The position numbers and the translations under genes were made by a program. A model generated the notes under the pieces. It had not been told where the DNA came from. It saw only the letters and a list, made by a program, of their open reading frames with translations, and did no database searches. From Polytrichum commune (taxonomy: Eukaryota > Streptophyta > Polytrichopsida > Polytrichales > Polytrichaceae): a DNA stretch of 64,000 nt. How positions within the stretch are numbered: the first letter of the stretch is position 1; every line of letters starts with the position of its first letter. Positions 22,912 to 35,075 of this stretch are shown here, piece after piece. Location of the stretch: NCBI GenBank assembly GCA_950295325.1, contig OX485804.1, positions 55,304,001-55,368,000 of the forward strand, written 5' to 3'.

Positions 22912-24783
22912 TCAATGCGGGCCATGTATAATGACTCCACGTTGATACCCATGCCTTGAAAGCCTTGGCAACTTCCATACTGCAATAGTTCCACCAGCAA
23001 GGGCACACAAAGAAGCCAATCCAAATGCAGGCTCATTTCCACCTCCAAACAATGCATCCCACGGTCCAGCTCCAAGTGCCACTATAGTCTGAGGGATCAC
23101 CACTGCAAGGTTCAGAATTCCCATAGCTAAACCTTGCCCGCCACCAGAATCTGCAGTCAGCTCTGCAGTCAATGAATATGGAACGCTGTACGTTATAGCC
23201 AGAGGAAACCCGAGGACCGTGAACAGCACCACAGCAGCTACTCTGCTCCACTGGTGTTGCTTGGGGCCATCCGGAGTAACCACAGTTCTTGTGATGAGTC
23301 CAGTGCATGCCATTGCCACAAACACAATGAAGTTTCCAAGTGCCCACAAGTTCTTGGATCCAATCCTTTGGCACAAAGTGTCAATAAACAGAGAGCTGAT
23401 TCCTAAAACTACCGAGTTGAGGAGCAAGCCAAAAGATCCCTCGCCAACACCACGGAGGTACGCTGCGACCTGGGTAGAATTGCCTTTTGGGTCTCCTTCA
23501 TAAACCTCACGCCCCATCCAGTCTGTGTCAAAAAGGAAGAAGGGAAACCAGGACAACCAGCAGAGGGCCATCACTACAAGCACAATTTTCATGGATCCAT
23601 TTAGCTTCCGTACTCCGAGTAGTAAATTCACCATAACAGCCCCTACACCTGTACCAATACCATCCTCAGGTGAAGATGAATTCATATGTAAATGATGGCT
23701 AGCGTTGTCCTCTGCTACATCATGGGGTGCATCACCATTCTCTTGATGCAGATCAACAGACACCATGGTCATGTCGTGGACTGAGCCATTGCCCTCTTTA
23801 TGGGTCATCAACAAAGGAGCCACATCCTCTTGTTGCTTGCCCTCAGGTTCAGCACCACCTGTACTCCTCTTCCTATCTACCAATTGTTGCTCCTTTCTTA
23901 TAACCACCACCAATGGTGTTTCGCGAGCTGCAACCAATGTCACTGTTGTACAGATGGCCAAAAACAAAATGGCTAGAAGGAAGGCAGCCTTTAGGTTGGC
24001 GCAAGCAACACAGCAAGCTCTACTGGTGAGACCCGGTAATACTCTATACAAGTTCCCATACGAACCTGTAGAAAACCCAAGGATGTTGCCCAAAGCCATC
24101 CAAAGGCAAAAAATGGCATTTGCCGCATCTCTCTGCTCTGAACCTGATAAATCTGCTAACAATGCTCGGGCTGGACCTTGCACCGTGTTGTTTGCAAGGT
24201 CCAGCAGCCAAAACCCTATAATAAATACAAATGCAGCTCGAGGCCGTACGCCCTTGAATACTTGGCAATCTTCATGCGAATCACCAAGCAGGTACCCTAT
24301 GTCTGCTGAATAGCCGATGATAATCACCGAAATAGAAATCATGACAACACCTACAGCTATGAATGGCCGTCTCCTACCCCACTTCGATGTGCATTGATCA
24401 CTCCACATGCCAATGCATGGCTGCACGATCAGGCCAGTAATAGGGCCACACAACCAAATAAATGACGAAAATGCATGCTCGATACCAAGCATCTGAATGT
24501 AGGGTGTGAGTAGCGAGAGCTGTAGCGCCCAGCCAAACTGTACTCCTGCAGCTACCATAGACGAGAGAGCCAACTTCGACAACCCTAATTGTCCTCCAGG
24601 CTCTCCTTTAGCACTCCACAGTGGCTCATTCCACTTATCAATCCCATCGTGCTCAACACCAGACGTGCTCTGCTTTGCACTGTTTGATTGCCCTTCCTCT
24701 TCCTCAATTTCTACAGTAGCTACTAATGCTGCTGCCTCCCTTTGCGATTCAGGCAGCTCCCCATTCCTCTCGTCTCCAGCCAT
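22912..24783 (-). CDS. SUT: Sucrose transporter, SUC3/SUT2-like, copy B (623 aa, intronless)
   Basis: This is a second proton/sucrose symporter, nearly identical to copy A through the membrane domain. It has the same FGWALQLSLLTPYIQ first helix, loop-2/3 GRRRP motif, VQGPARALLADLSG in the N-terminal bundle and FLLFDTDWMGREVY at the start of the second bundle. Differences cluster in the N terminus (here MAGDERNGELPES) and the central cytoplasmic loop, where this copy has about a dozen extra residues containing HKEGNGSVHD. The C terminus (RHGYQRGVIIHGPH) is the same in both. Strong similarity plus shared 3' flank indicates recent tandem duplication. The two open frames and conserved motifs suggest both work. 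Start is the first in-frame ATG and gives a sensible leader. Confidence 0.94.
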   Translation of the reverse strand: MAGDERNGELPESQREAAALVATVEIEEEEGQSNSAKQSTSGVEHDGIDKWNEPLWSAKGEPGGQLGLSKLALSSMVAAGVQFGWALQLSLLTPYIQMLGIEHAFSSFIWLCGPITGLIVQPCIGMWSDQCTSKWGRRRPFIAVGVVMISISVIIIGYSADIGYLLGDSHEDCQVFKGVRPRAAFVFIIGFWLLDLANNTVQGPARALLADLSGSEQRDAANAIFCLWMALGNILGFSTGSYGNLYRVLPGLTSRACCVACANLKAAFLLAILFLAICTTVTLVAARETPLVVVIRKEQQLVDRKRSTGGAEPEGKQQEDVAPLLMTHKEGNGSVHDMTMVSVDLHQENGDAPHDVAEDNASHHLHMNSSSPEDGIGTGVGAVMVNLLLGVRKLNGSMKIVLVVMALCWLSWFPFFLFDTDWMGREVYEGDPKGNSTQVAAYLRGVGEGSFGLLLNSVVLGISSLFIDTLCQRIGSKNLWALGNFIVFVAMACTGLITRTVVTPDGPKQHQWSRVAAVVLFTVLGFPLAITYSVPYSLTAELTADSGGGQGLAMGILNLAVVIPQTIVALGAGPWDALFGGGNEPAFGLASLCALAGGTIAVWKLPRLSRHGYQRGVIIHGPH

Positions 24784-27450
24784 CTCGACAACTGTATGAT
24801 CTTAACAATAGCAGAGACACCTCCAAGTCCTCTCCTTTCTCAAACCAACACACTTACACTTGCTCTGTCCTCCCCCATGGTTTGTGCCCCTCAACCCTGC
24901 ATTAGCCATCCCCCAATCACCATGCTGCAGCATCCTGATCTCAAAACACTAGCCCATCAAACTCCTCAAATTCTCCGTTAAACTCAATCAAACTCCATCC
25001 TTCTTCAAATGCTCATAATATGCACACCATTTAACCACGCTAGCACTCACTAAAACTACTACATTAAATTTCAACCAAAATCCCTTGGGAAGGTTAGGTC
25101 TGTTGTGTATGGAGCTTACCGAATTTTTCAAAACTGAAACCATGCTGTTGAGCATGGCCTCTTCATTGACTCTGTAACATCCCCCAGTACTTTGTTGACA
25201 CCACTCTGCAATAACACAGCAAAATTCCCATTGTCGGTAAGTAGGCTGGATTGTCGGTAAGTAACCCAGAGATAATTTGCGAAACATTAGGGCTAGAAAC
25301 TACATACAAACCACAGATAGCTCTGAAATTTCAAACTGCTCAGATACTCGTCCAACATAGTTTGCCCTTTAAAAGAACCAAAGAAAGGATATTAACAACA
25401 ACTTCTGGAGACCAGATCTTCCAATGTGCATCTTGCTTGAGCGGCAGACTGGACATCGATTGCAAGTAGCCACCAATTCGTCTATCACCCGCCTTATTAA
25501 TTTTCAAGAGTTCCGAGTTGCTAGACGGGATTTATGACGGGACAGTAGACAATATATTGTAAAAAAATAAGGAGGCGTGCACACAATGAATGTCACTCTC
25601 AAGCATTATCTGAGCTAAACTTGATCAAAGTAAAATACATATTTGCTTTTCATTCTGAAGCACGAAACAGGCTAACGGAGAGTAAATAAATTCTATCCAA
25701 ATGACAACAAAACTCCATAGCTGTTGCAATTCATGGGAGCTAAAGTGCACAATAGAATAACGGAAAATAAGGCAGAAACATTTAATTCAAACATTAGCCT
25801 ACTTTAGGGTGCAAAACAGTTCCATATTCTCCTAAATTGAACATTTCTAGTATCATTCTAAGAGTTAATGCCACATAACCACTTAAGAAGATCGCATATT
25901 TTCACTATGAGAATTTGTCATAACTTGAGGTTTAGCGAATTTAATCTGATTCTTATGACATTAAATTCGCACAAGATTTGCTAATCGACAGGGTTTTTTT
26001 CCCTGGATTCATTGCACATCAGAAGAGGCCAAACCTCCCTTAACTGTTGTTAAATCACAGAAGTCCGGATGACTTGAATACACAGCTTCTAAATTGAGAG
26101 GATGCAACCAGCTGATGCCTAGAAGTAAAAGTGTAGAACGCAGGAAAGTCATAATGCGTGATATTCTACAACACCCTGGCTCTCGAAAAGGAAAGAGTCC
26201 GAAACCTCACACTCTCCCAGGAGGATCCACAGCAGTCGATCGCGAAATGACTTGCTTGAATGCAAATTAGCCCTCCTCACCACCAGCGTCAGCATTTCTG
26301 CTGCCCGAGCTGATTCACAACATCCAGCCCACCCTAATTGCGGCCTCAAATTCTTCACACAAATTGCAGCCTCATCGTACTGCTACCATTGCATTCACAA
26401 CGATCCGCCATTCGCCGCAGACTGAAAACTTCCCCAAACCCTAGCCCTCGGCCCACTGCCGAAATCCGCAACGATCCTTCACAGAGGTATCGATACACAG
26501 CCTCTTCTTCGTCGTCGTCGTCGTCGTCGTCTTCACCCGCACTGCAACAAATCCCAACTTCCAGAGCTCTCGAAATTGATTAACTTACAATTCACAGACG
26601 CCGTCCCCGCAAATAAACACCACCTTGCTTGCTCATCCGCCTCTGCACCTTCTACGACGAGCCTCATATCATCGGATTCCAATAAAAGCTATGGCTTGCA
26701 AGGTGTCAGATGGAGGAGGAAAGAGGGTAATTGCTCGGATGCAGACACAATTTTGCATTTTGTTAAAGATCTCGTGCATCGTGCGGGACTCTCGAAACAC
26801 TTGGAATAGGGCGAAGGAGACAGATTCTGGGAAGGTGAGTGGCTGAAGTGGATGATTAGGATGTGAAACGGGCTTACGGATGTTGGAACAGTCGAGCTCG
26901 TACTAGATGATATTCATCTCATCTACGAGGCTCGTCCGAACAGGAAAAGCACTCAACGCATCCTCGTTCTGGAAATTGACAGTCTCTTGAGTCTTGACTC
27001 CCGTTGCTCCTTGTTTTTCAAATTTTCAAGGAATCCAAAATGGCAACAATCGTTCGGGGTGATGAAGCCACGTAGGGACGATATTGCATATTTTCATCCA
27101 AATATGGACACATTTGTCCCAAATTTGGAATTTTCATCCAAGTTTCATGATATTTTGGAAATTTTATCCATGAAAAAATGACATAATATTCTTGTTTAGA
27201 TTTTATAATATGGCATTTTTGTCTTCAAAATAGGAGGCCTTGATTGGATAGAGGATACTAACATTTGTCCACTTAAGATGCAACAAATACTCCCCCCCCC
27301 CCCCACCCCCACACTAAAAGCTACCTATATTTATTGGCATTAATTTGCCAATCATAATCTTGACGAGTATGGGGTGTTTAGCCTAGGTAAAATATTTTTA
27401 TTGCGAGTAAAAGCATAACATTCACCCAATCCATGGCATTGTGTTGGCTC
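24784..27450. other. Upstream region of copy B and further intergenic DNA
   Basis: No gene is recognised. The part next to copy B (24784-25560) is C-rich on the + strand and should hold its promoter and leader. A second compositional island at 26140-26980 has a TCG trinucleotide repeat (about 26511-26531) and short open frames on the + strand, such as one starting MACKVSDGGGKR at about 26692, that might be a truncated first exon. A C run lies near 27292-27308. Confidence 0.35.
26692..26846 (+). pseudogene. Possible orphan first exon
   Basis: An ATG after a GC-enriched, TCG-repeat leader opens a frame beginning MACKVSDGGGKR. A GT lies right after the GGAAAGAGG stretch, so the frame could be a first exon, but no downstream exon is found before TE-derived DNA begins. 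I recognise no family. It may be chance. Confidence 0.15.
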
Positions 27451-27453
27451 TTA

Positions 27454-28235
27454 GGGCCAGTTTACACTATGGACCATGAAGTTAGACCATGGAAGAGGAC
27501 CTTTTTCAATTATCCGAGTTCATGGTCCAACTTCTTAAAAAAATCAGTTTTGAAAGCCTTGGGCCCCTCACTAGGTGTAAACCGAATGTGGACCAAGAAG
27601 AATGACCGGCACCAAAAAGTGAATGTGCTTATATATATATATATATATATATATAGATGTCCAAAAAAGGCCATTTTTTAAAGAAAAAAATTCAAGTTTG
27701 ATCATTCTCTTGTCTTCTCTTGGGCTTTACTTGTCTTCACTTCTTGTTAAATGTGTCGAAGATGTCACTTGCAAGTCTTCTCACAACAATTTTTACAAAA
27801 AATAAGCAATTTAATTTGTACATGTGACATGTACCTTGTGTTGTACATTGAGCAGTATTTGCAACCCGCTTCACCATGTGTACTCAAATTCTTGAGTTCT
27901 AGATGTCCCACATTGTTTGATGAAACATGTGGGAGCAAGTTCAAGGGGTAGGGCATGGAAAGAATGGTATGGCTCATGGGCTATGATATGATCTAGGCAC
28001 ATAGATGGTAGACTTGCATCTCAAGATTCATTACATCGTATAGATGCTAAAAAATGTGCCTTGCGAGCCTTACCTAGTGGGAAGAGTTGTATATAAAGCT
28101 CCCAAAATAACTTTCATTGGAAATTTATGAAAATGGCATTTATATGCCACGGGCCCTTGCCTTTTCGTACCTTACCACCTCTCTTGCCTCTCTCACCACA
28201 AAACCTTGTTGGATCATGTCAATGCATTCTTTTGA
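27454..28235 (+). mobile_element. PIF/Harbinger-like element, 3'-truncated copy
   Basis: It starts GGGCCAGTTTACACTATGGA directly after TTA (27451-27453). It matches 48539 onward through GACCATGGAAGAG, a TA microsatellite (about 27630-27655), TTCTTGTTAAATGTGTCGAA and GTGGGAAGAGTTGTATATAA. The match is lost near 28235, before the far terminal repeat. A GGGCC start next to a 3-bp target fits PIF/Harbinger. Non-coding. Confidence 0.6.
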
Positions 28236-28660
28236 CTATTAATGCATTTTTTTACCAACTAAAGATCTTATTGTTCTATAGTGTCCAAAAAACCAATTTG
28301 ACCTTTGTTGGCAGAATATGAGATATAAAATTAAAAATGATAGCATTTCATGATTTCAAATAGTAAGTGAAACTAAATACAATATTTAGTGTAACCCCCT
28401 AATGGATGTCAAGGCCCCAAATTGGTTCTATGTTTCCATATCTTTGGATTGCTAACCAATGACAATTGTACTTGGAATACTCCCATTCTTGGAATATCAT
28501 GACCAAAGTGTTGCATGTCATCCCCTCATAAAAATTGTGAATAAGTTACTCTCTAGAAAGTAGTATTGTATGTAAGATGGTATGATTATTAGTCCAACCC
28601 TCTTGTAGTGTTATAACCACATAGTGGTCTCTTGCAAGCGGGATATGCTATGTACAATGA

Positions 28661-30568
28661 GGGTCGCTTTGCACTACGGTGGAGAAGTCCTCCAGTCAAG
28701 AATTCTAGGGAAATTCTGAAATTTGATTGGCCAAGAGTGACACTCTTGTCCAGTGGTGGTTTACACTACGGCCAAGAGTCCTTTGGTGGAGAACTTTGTA
28801 CATGGATGAAATAATGACATGGTTGGCAATGTGGCGACACTTTTTCCAAGGGGAGTTCTCTGGAGGTCAAGTCTCTTGGGCAACCTCAAAGCCTCGGACA
28901 ACAAACTTGGCCTCCGGAGAACTCCAACTTCAATAAAATAAATAGATGAAATCTCTCGGGGGGTGCACTCCATTGTCAAGTTGAACACCATGTGCGATAA
29001 AACAAATCTACTTTTTACATATAACATCATCAAAATGGGTCAAAATTTAATCATGAGTAGATATACACGGTATCTATTACATAGTAAAAAATGGTAACCA
29101 AATTTGATGGGTTTTGTTTTAAATAAAAATAAAACATACCGCTTCTAACTAGAATGACACAAAATTGAATTGAAACAATTACTACAAAAAATCAAGATGC
29201 CTAAAAATTTCAAAAAATATATACAAAAGATATTATCAATGGTTATGCTTATGTAGAAAAAATATCATAATTTTTAAAATTATATATGGCATATAATATA
29301 GGGTAGAATTTTTCTATTGCACATGGTTATGAAACGTAAGGGGGTGTGATGGCCCGAGAGAAATCTTTGCATTATTTTTCTCCCTCTTTAGTATGACAAT
29401 TTTGGGAAATACAAAAAAAGTCGTATTATCGAGTTGTCGTCTTCTCATTAATATGATAAATGACGTAAAGTTGTCATATTATTGAGGGGATATGAAAACA
29501 TAAGTAATATGAGCTTAAAAATATATACAACAAGTTTAAGCAATATAGATGGTATGAAATAATAATTAATAACTCCAAAAATTTACAAATATTCTCAAGA
29601 ACTCTTAAAATGAGAGTCCAAAGATCTTTTTTGTTGCCTACCCAAGTTAGCAACTGTCATCTTATCTAAATTCCAATCTAACTTTTGGAAACTAATAATT
29701 TCATAAAATCAAAATACAAAGAGTTCTCTAATAAGAAACTAGACAACAATGATGCATGATGTTTAGCATCAAGATACTGGTGATACTATATCACCCGTGT
29801 ACAAGGCAACATACTAGGCAGGAGGCCACTCTCACACTATCTATGTCCATTCTACACTAATAACCCTAATTACCATTAAGTTCCCAACAATAAGTGAAGT
29901 TCCCAAGTGGATTCCAAGTGGAAATGGATGTATTTTAGATGTACATTATATAGATGAAAGGAATTCTAGCATGAACTACCTCTTTAATATGACAAAACGG
30001 AGATTCTATATGTTGCATTATCAAGTGTTGTAGTCGTATAAAAGATGGAGTTTTGAACTAAAAAGTTTGGTCTCATAAAAATGTGTCGTAATATTGAGGG
30101 TGTCGTATTAACGGGGTTGGACTATACCAACATGTAATTTCTTTAAAGATCAATAAGAAGATAATGTTACCTACTTATTTACCTTGATTTGGATGTATTA
30201 TACATGTGGAACATTTTCAAATAAATTATTGTCATGAAAGAAGTTCTAAAACATTGCCATATGTATTTTATTTTTTTATCGTAATTTTTTAAAATATCAA
30301 TACAATGGTCATTTAGGGGGTAAGGTTTCTACTATGCCCGGCTTTGACCGTTTTGTGAAGTAGTCCGGTGGACTTCTCCTCTTGGTGAAGTTGTCCAATA
30401 CACTTCTCCTCTAGGTGGTTACACTATGGCCAGTCAAGACTTCTTAAGGCATTATTTTATTGTGTTTTCATCTTCTCTGGCATACCATCCCTCACCTCAA
30501 ACAACCATGTCTTGGGCAAAAATTCTTGACCGACCGGTGCACTTCTCCACTGTAGTGTAAAGCGGCCC
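28661..30568 (+). mobile_element. PIF/Harbinger-like element with both ends, carrying nested insertions
   Basis: The left end GGGTCGCTTTGCACTACGGT and right end (complement GGGCCGCTTTACACTACAGT) match over about 28 bp, with TGA directly outside each end (28658-28660 and 30569-30571). Secondary copies of the TTTACACTACGGCC word lie inside at about 28760. A family-2 hAT-like copy is inserted at 28955-29358. The stretch 29380-30115, rich in GTCGTATTA words, looks like another nested repeat. No transposase frame is present. Confidence 0.7.
28955..29358 (+). mobile_element. hAT-like miniature element, family 2, diverged copy C
   Basis: It aligns along its length with 12153-12562 (shared words CATTGTCAAGTTGAACACCA, CATGAGTAGATATACAC, CTAACTAGAATGACACAAAA). 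The ends have drifted to CTCGGG and CCCGAG. Flanking octamers TGAAATCT and AGAAATCT agree at 7 of 8 positions, consistent with an old target duplication. It sits inside the Harbinger-like element, so it inserted later than that element. Confidence 0.7.
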
Positions 30569-30571
30569 TGA

Positions 30572-31860
30572 CTATCCTAGCCGGTTATCTCATTGTTAGG
30601 TGACATTCCCTTCCTTTGATTCCCTTGCTAGAAAGCTATATGCAATCTAGGCACTTGGAGTACATGGTGTACTTGTGTAACTTTATCCTCAATTTATCCT
30701 CAATGTCAATGTCAAAAAGGTACATATTCCTTAGAGCCCATTGCATACAAACCATGCAATAGATAGAAAAGGCAACGAGGAGGAGATTGTGCAATGACCC
30801 ACTTATAAATCATAGATTTGGGCTTGACATCATTTGTGTGTTTGTGGTTGCGTGCATATGGTTAATAGTTTGTTGAAGTCGTTGTAAAAGCAACACAACC
30901 AATGACTTTGTGCATATGTGTCAAATCCTATGCATATACAAATACAAACTTTGTACCACTACCATTGTATGCATGTTATGTAATATGGAAAATAACTAAA
31001 AATGTGTTGCATGAGACACCGGCAACAGAGAGTTGCATAGGACGAGTTTGACCACGGGGGGAGGAGGGGGGACCGATGAGGGACAAGTGCTTTTAATGTG
31101 AATAAACGAATTATAGTGTCCGAATGTGTGTAATGGCGGTCAATACATGTTGGCATCTATAATATACACAACCCATGCACAAACTCATCAAAATCATTTA
31201 GGGGGCTAAGCTCAAATTGAGAGCTTAATTTGCCATTATTGGGACTTGGATACTTGCATTTGACAAACCCTTCATCCAAAGCCCAAATTGTTGAGAGACT
31301 TATGCAGTCCTCAAGCTCTCAAGAATTTAACATACATGATTTCATTGGCTTGGGGCCAGCAAAACAAGAGCTCAAACTCTTGACACTCCTACCATTGCAT
31401 AACCTCCTACGAGGCAGTATGTAATTTTGATCGAGAGCTTGTCATAGATATTCCACATAGTATCCATAAAAATGCAATCTTAGTGTTGCAAGTCCAATGA
31501 AAAGTTATAGCCCTCAAATTGAAACATAAAGTGTAAAGTGAACTTGAGTTAACAAACATGAGTAAAAGAGGTTCCCACCAAGAGCTTCATGGTGTCTAGG
31601 CATCCATGCTTCACCTTCAAAACTTGGTCATGTAGGCATTCTCCTCATGCAAATTCTACGCAAGTTTGAAGCTAGGCCTCTTCTTTCCTCTAGAATTGGA
31701 GCGAGTTTTCACGTAGGATACGTACCCACTAGATTCTAGTGCAAATAAGGACAAACCCACCCAAATGTAGAGGGAATATGGTGGGGTAGGGTGCGTATGT
31801 GCCAATTACATAAGGTATTTTGTGTCATTATAATAAATTTTTGGATGACATTTGTTATGA
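30572..31860. other. Intergenic DNA, no gene recognised
   Basis: AT-rich sequence with short open frames only. A G-rich patch lies near 31054-31075. Confidence 0.4.
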
Positions 31861-31865
31861 ATAAG

Positions 31866-32275
31866 CATGGGGAGGTCACTTCATTGTCAAGTTGACACCA
31901 CGTGCGGACAAAGTTTGCTACCCCTATATTACATGCCAAATATAATTTTAAAATGTATGATATTTTTTCTACATATACATAACCATTGATAGTATCTTTT
32001 GTATATTTTTTTGAAATTTTTAGTCATCTTTATTTTTTTTAGTAATTTTTTTAGTTCAATTTTGTGTCATTCTAGTTAGAAATGGTATGTTTTATGAAAA
32101 AAACAAATCATCAAATTTAGTTACCACTTTTGACTATGTCATAGGTACTGTGTATATCTACTCATGAAAAAAATTTGATAAAATTTTGACCCATTTTGGT
32201 GGTGCAACTTACCAAAAGAAGATTTTTTTTGGTCGCACGTGGTGTTCAACTTGACAATGGAGTGATCTACCCGTG
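31866..32275 (-). mobile_element. hAT-like miniature element, family 2, copy B
   Basis: This is a near-identical inverted copy of 12153-12562, with the same 410-bp length. The perfect octamer TGAATAAG lies immediately outside both ends (31858-31865 and 32276-32283). Two independent insertions with different perfect 8-bp duplications fix the element's boundaries and mark it as recently mobile. Confidence 0.88.
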
Positions 32276-32701
32276 TGAATAAGTGATGAAATATTGTCAT
32301 GAATGATTGAAATTTGGATGAATAATTATTTGGTAAGTGATAGTAACTACAACATAGGACAAGCACATAAAAGTGGACAATCTTTGATCCTTGCACTCAT
32401 TCTTTGTAAGTGAATTCACCACTTGTTGATATTGTGGGAATGTGGGAGGAAACATGAGAGAACAAGAAGGGAACCACATGGAATATGGACCTTTATTCCA
32501 CACTATGTCACATAAAGTATCCATAGGTCTATTATAAGCCAACTTGATATGTTTTCTAGATCCAATGATTCCAAAATTGGAAGGATGCTATATTTATAAA
32601 TGTCGTGTGAAACTTTACAATCAATGATGACATAAAGTTGGACATTTTTCCATGATTCCCGCGTTAATCTCACTTGCATTCCTAATGCTCATTGCATTAG
32701 T

Positions 32702-33038
32702 ACTACACCAAATATGATATTTAGTGTTTAATTATATTTAGTGTTGTTACCACCCTATCCTGCTCAACACTAATTTTCAATTCTTTGATAATTATCGTTA
32801 GACATAAATGCACCGCCACCTTCCCTACTGCCACCTCCCTTCTCTTTTTATCATTGTTAATTTTTTTTCATATCCTTACTAACACTAAATTCGTGCATGG
32901 AACTTCCACATATTACCATAGTTGATATTTAGTGTTTGAGTTTATATTTAATGTTAATCACTTTCATAGGGTTAGTGATATTTAGTGTACGCGTTCGTAT
33001 TTAGTGTATCAAACACTAAATATCATATTTAATGTAGT
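32702..33038. mobile_element. Miniature element of the ACTACACTAAAT family
   Basis: The ends are about 28-bp inverted repeats built on ACTACACCAAATATGATATT and its complement. Internal copies of TATTTAGTGTT recur near both ends. It aligns end to end with 48928-49250. I could not find a clear target duplication, so the superfamily is open. Non-coding. Confidence 0.65.
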
Positions 33039-33619
33039 GGATCAAGCACTTTCTTCCAGGATACATTAAATTTTGACTATGTAATGTTCTTAAAAAAATG
33101 CAATATATTGGAAATTAATTTATCATGACCTCTGTGTATATGATACAATAATAATTCCAAAAAGAATGAATAGAAAATATTTAATTTACCCTTCAAATAA
33201 TACTCATAAGTAAAGTTGCCAAATTTGTATTTCATGCAAGTGTTTCTTACACTGAAATGAATAGTTTTGTTGATTTTCTCCAACAAATATGTGCATATAA
33301 GTATGTTCTAGGTCATCATACAAAATTTATAATTGAATATTTTGTTATGAGACTATTTATATGTCACTATCTACAACTTGCAAATCCTAATAGATTTGCG
33401 TAGGTGTTGAAAAATGACATATAGATGTTCTAAAACACATGTTTTCTTCACTTTTCTTTCACTCACTTGATTCCTATATTAGTGTACTATAAGAACAACG
33501 TTTCTATCACACTTATATTTAATAGTGGTAACTTTCTAATGGCACCTCCATATTTACCGAAGCGCTTTCTTGGTCCACTTTACCATGCTTGCACCCAACA
33601 TTGTAAATTTGTAATCCTC

Positions 33620-33755
33620 CAAATTTTTTTTACAATGAATGACAAATAATGTTGGGTTAACATTTAGTGTTGGTGACACTATACCACAGTTCACAATTAG
33701 TATTGAGAAAGACATCTAGAATTGGTAACACTAAATAACATATACAGTGTAGCTA
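33620..33755 (-). repeat. Short ACTACACTAAAT-family copy, inverted relative to 3573-3712
   Basis: Shared words in reverse complement include AATGTTGGGTTAACATTTAG and TTGGTGACACTATACCA. It is flanked by unrelated DNA. Confidence 0.5.
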
Positions 33756-33759
33756 CTCC

Positions 33760-34530
33760 CATCTTCTCAAATTTGGGCCCACCTACTAACCTCCTCCTCT
33801 TGGTCACCAAGGATGGAGTTCTAGACCAACATTGGTTCTCTCGAGTCTTCAACCGGCCTTAATCCTTCAATGACCGGCACTACTAAGTCCAAGATTCTTT
33901 ATTGGAAGCATGGATGTCTAGCAGTCCATGTCCACCATCCTCCACATTTTAGCGGAGCGCAAGAATGTGGTTGGATGGCAACTAAGTGCCTAACAACATT
34001 CGAACACCTCCAACCCACTACTCTCTAGAATCTAGTGGGCGAGCGGCCTACATAGAAACCCACCCTTATGGGTTGAGCACATGGCCCAACTTGGTTGCCC
34101 TGCAACTGTTTTTAGCCGTTGGGGAGGCAGGGTGACTGGAGAAACGAGTGTATAGAAAAGTAAAAAGTGGCTACTGCCAAAGCAAGCCACCACGCATGTT
34201 GCATAATGCAATAAAAACGCAGATTGCATTTTACCCCAATGCACTAAACACACGCTGCATGTGTTTTACCAAATGATAAAAAGATTACAATTGTACCGAA
34301 ATATTTTATTGTTGCAGGCCATGTGCCCAGCCCATAAGAGGTTGGCAATCCTCCCAGTTGAGTGGAGGTTTGCTGCCACTGAGCACTTTAGTGGATGGAG
34401 CAGGTACTGCCATCTGTTGGGTATACTTTGAGTGTGCATGGCCCTGTGGTAAGTATCTGGACAGTCTGAGCTCATGACATCCAATCTGCTTATTATCCTA
34501 CTTGTGAAATCCATGGCGCTGTGAGGTTAA
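33760..34530. other. Intergenic DNA, no gene recognised
   Basis: Mixed composition with a few short open frames, none recognisable. Confidence 0.4.
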
Positions 34531-34533
34531 TTA

Positions 34534-34989
34534 AGGTAGAAATACCTAAAGCGGTGAATGACCACTAATGGTGCACTAAACTAGGGGTTAAATGATTCTT
34601 GTGCTGACCCAAAATGGTTAATTGGAAAAGCGGTGGCCTGAAGAGGATGCACTACTAGATGGGATGCAATGAATGACCGTATAGGTGTTGGTTCACACCA
34701 CTTGCGATCACTTTTGGGTGCCATTAAGTTAACCGTTTTGCGTGTCTTTGTATGCGGAGTATAATATTCTGATGTTTAGATTAGGGAGACTCTATTGTAC
34801 AAGTAGGGGGTTTGACTTGCTTGCCTCTTTGAAAAAATGTAACTAATTACTTACAAGGAATAAAATTATGAAACAACTTGCATTCCTCATCATTTCCTCT
34901 TCTCCATCTCTGGAAAATGTTGCACAAAATTTCAAGCCACTCGTTCTGGCCAAATCAGCTCATTTTCACCGCTTTCGGTATTTCTACCT
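34534..34989. mobile_element. Mariner/Stowaway-like miniature element, copy 2
   Basis: Ends AGGTAGAAATACCTAAAGCG and its complement (one mismatch over about 25 bp) are bounded by TA at 34532-34533 and 34990-34991. The right half matches 1801-2230 and 47389-47585. Non-coding. Confidence 0.75.
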
Positions 34990-35075
34990 TACATGCATCC
35001 CTCGCAGAAGCCTTGCACATGGGACACGTTTCGCCAAGCTGTTCACCGTTGTGGTTCCCACCATGTGGAGGGCGG

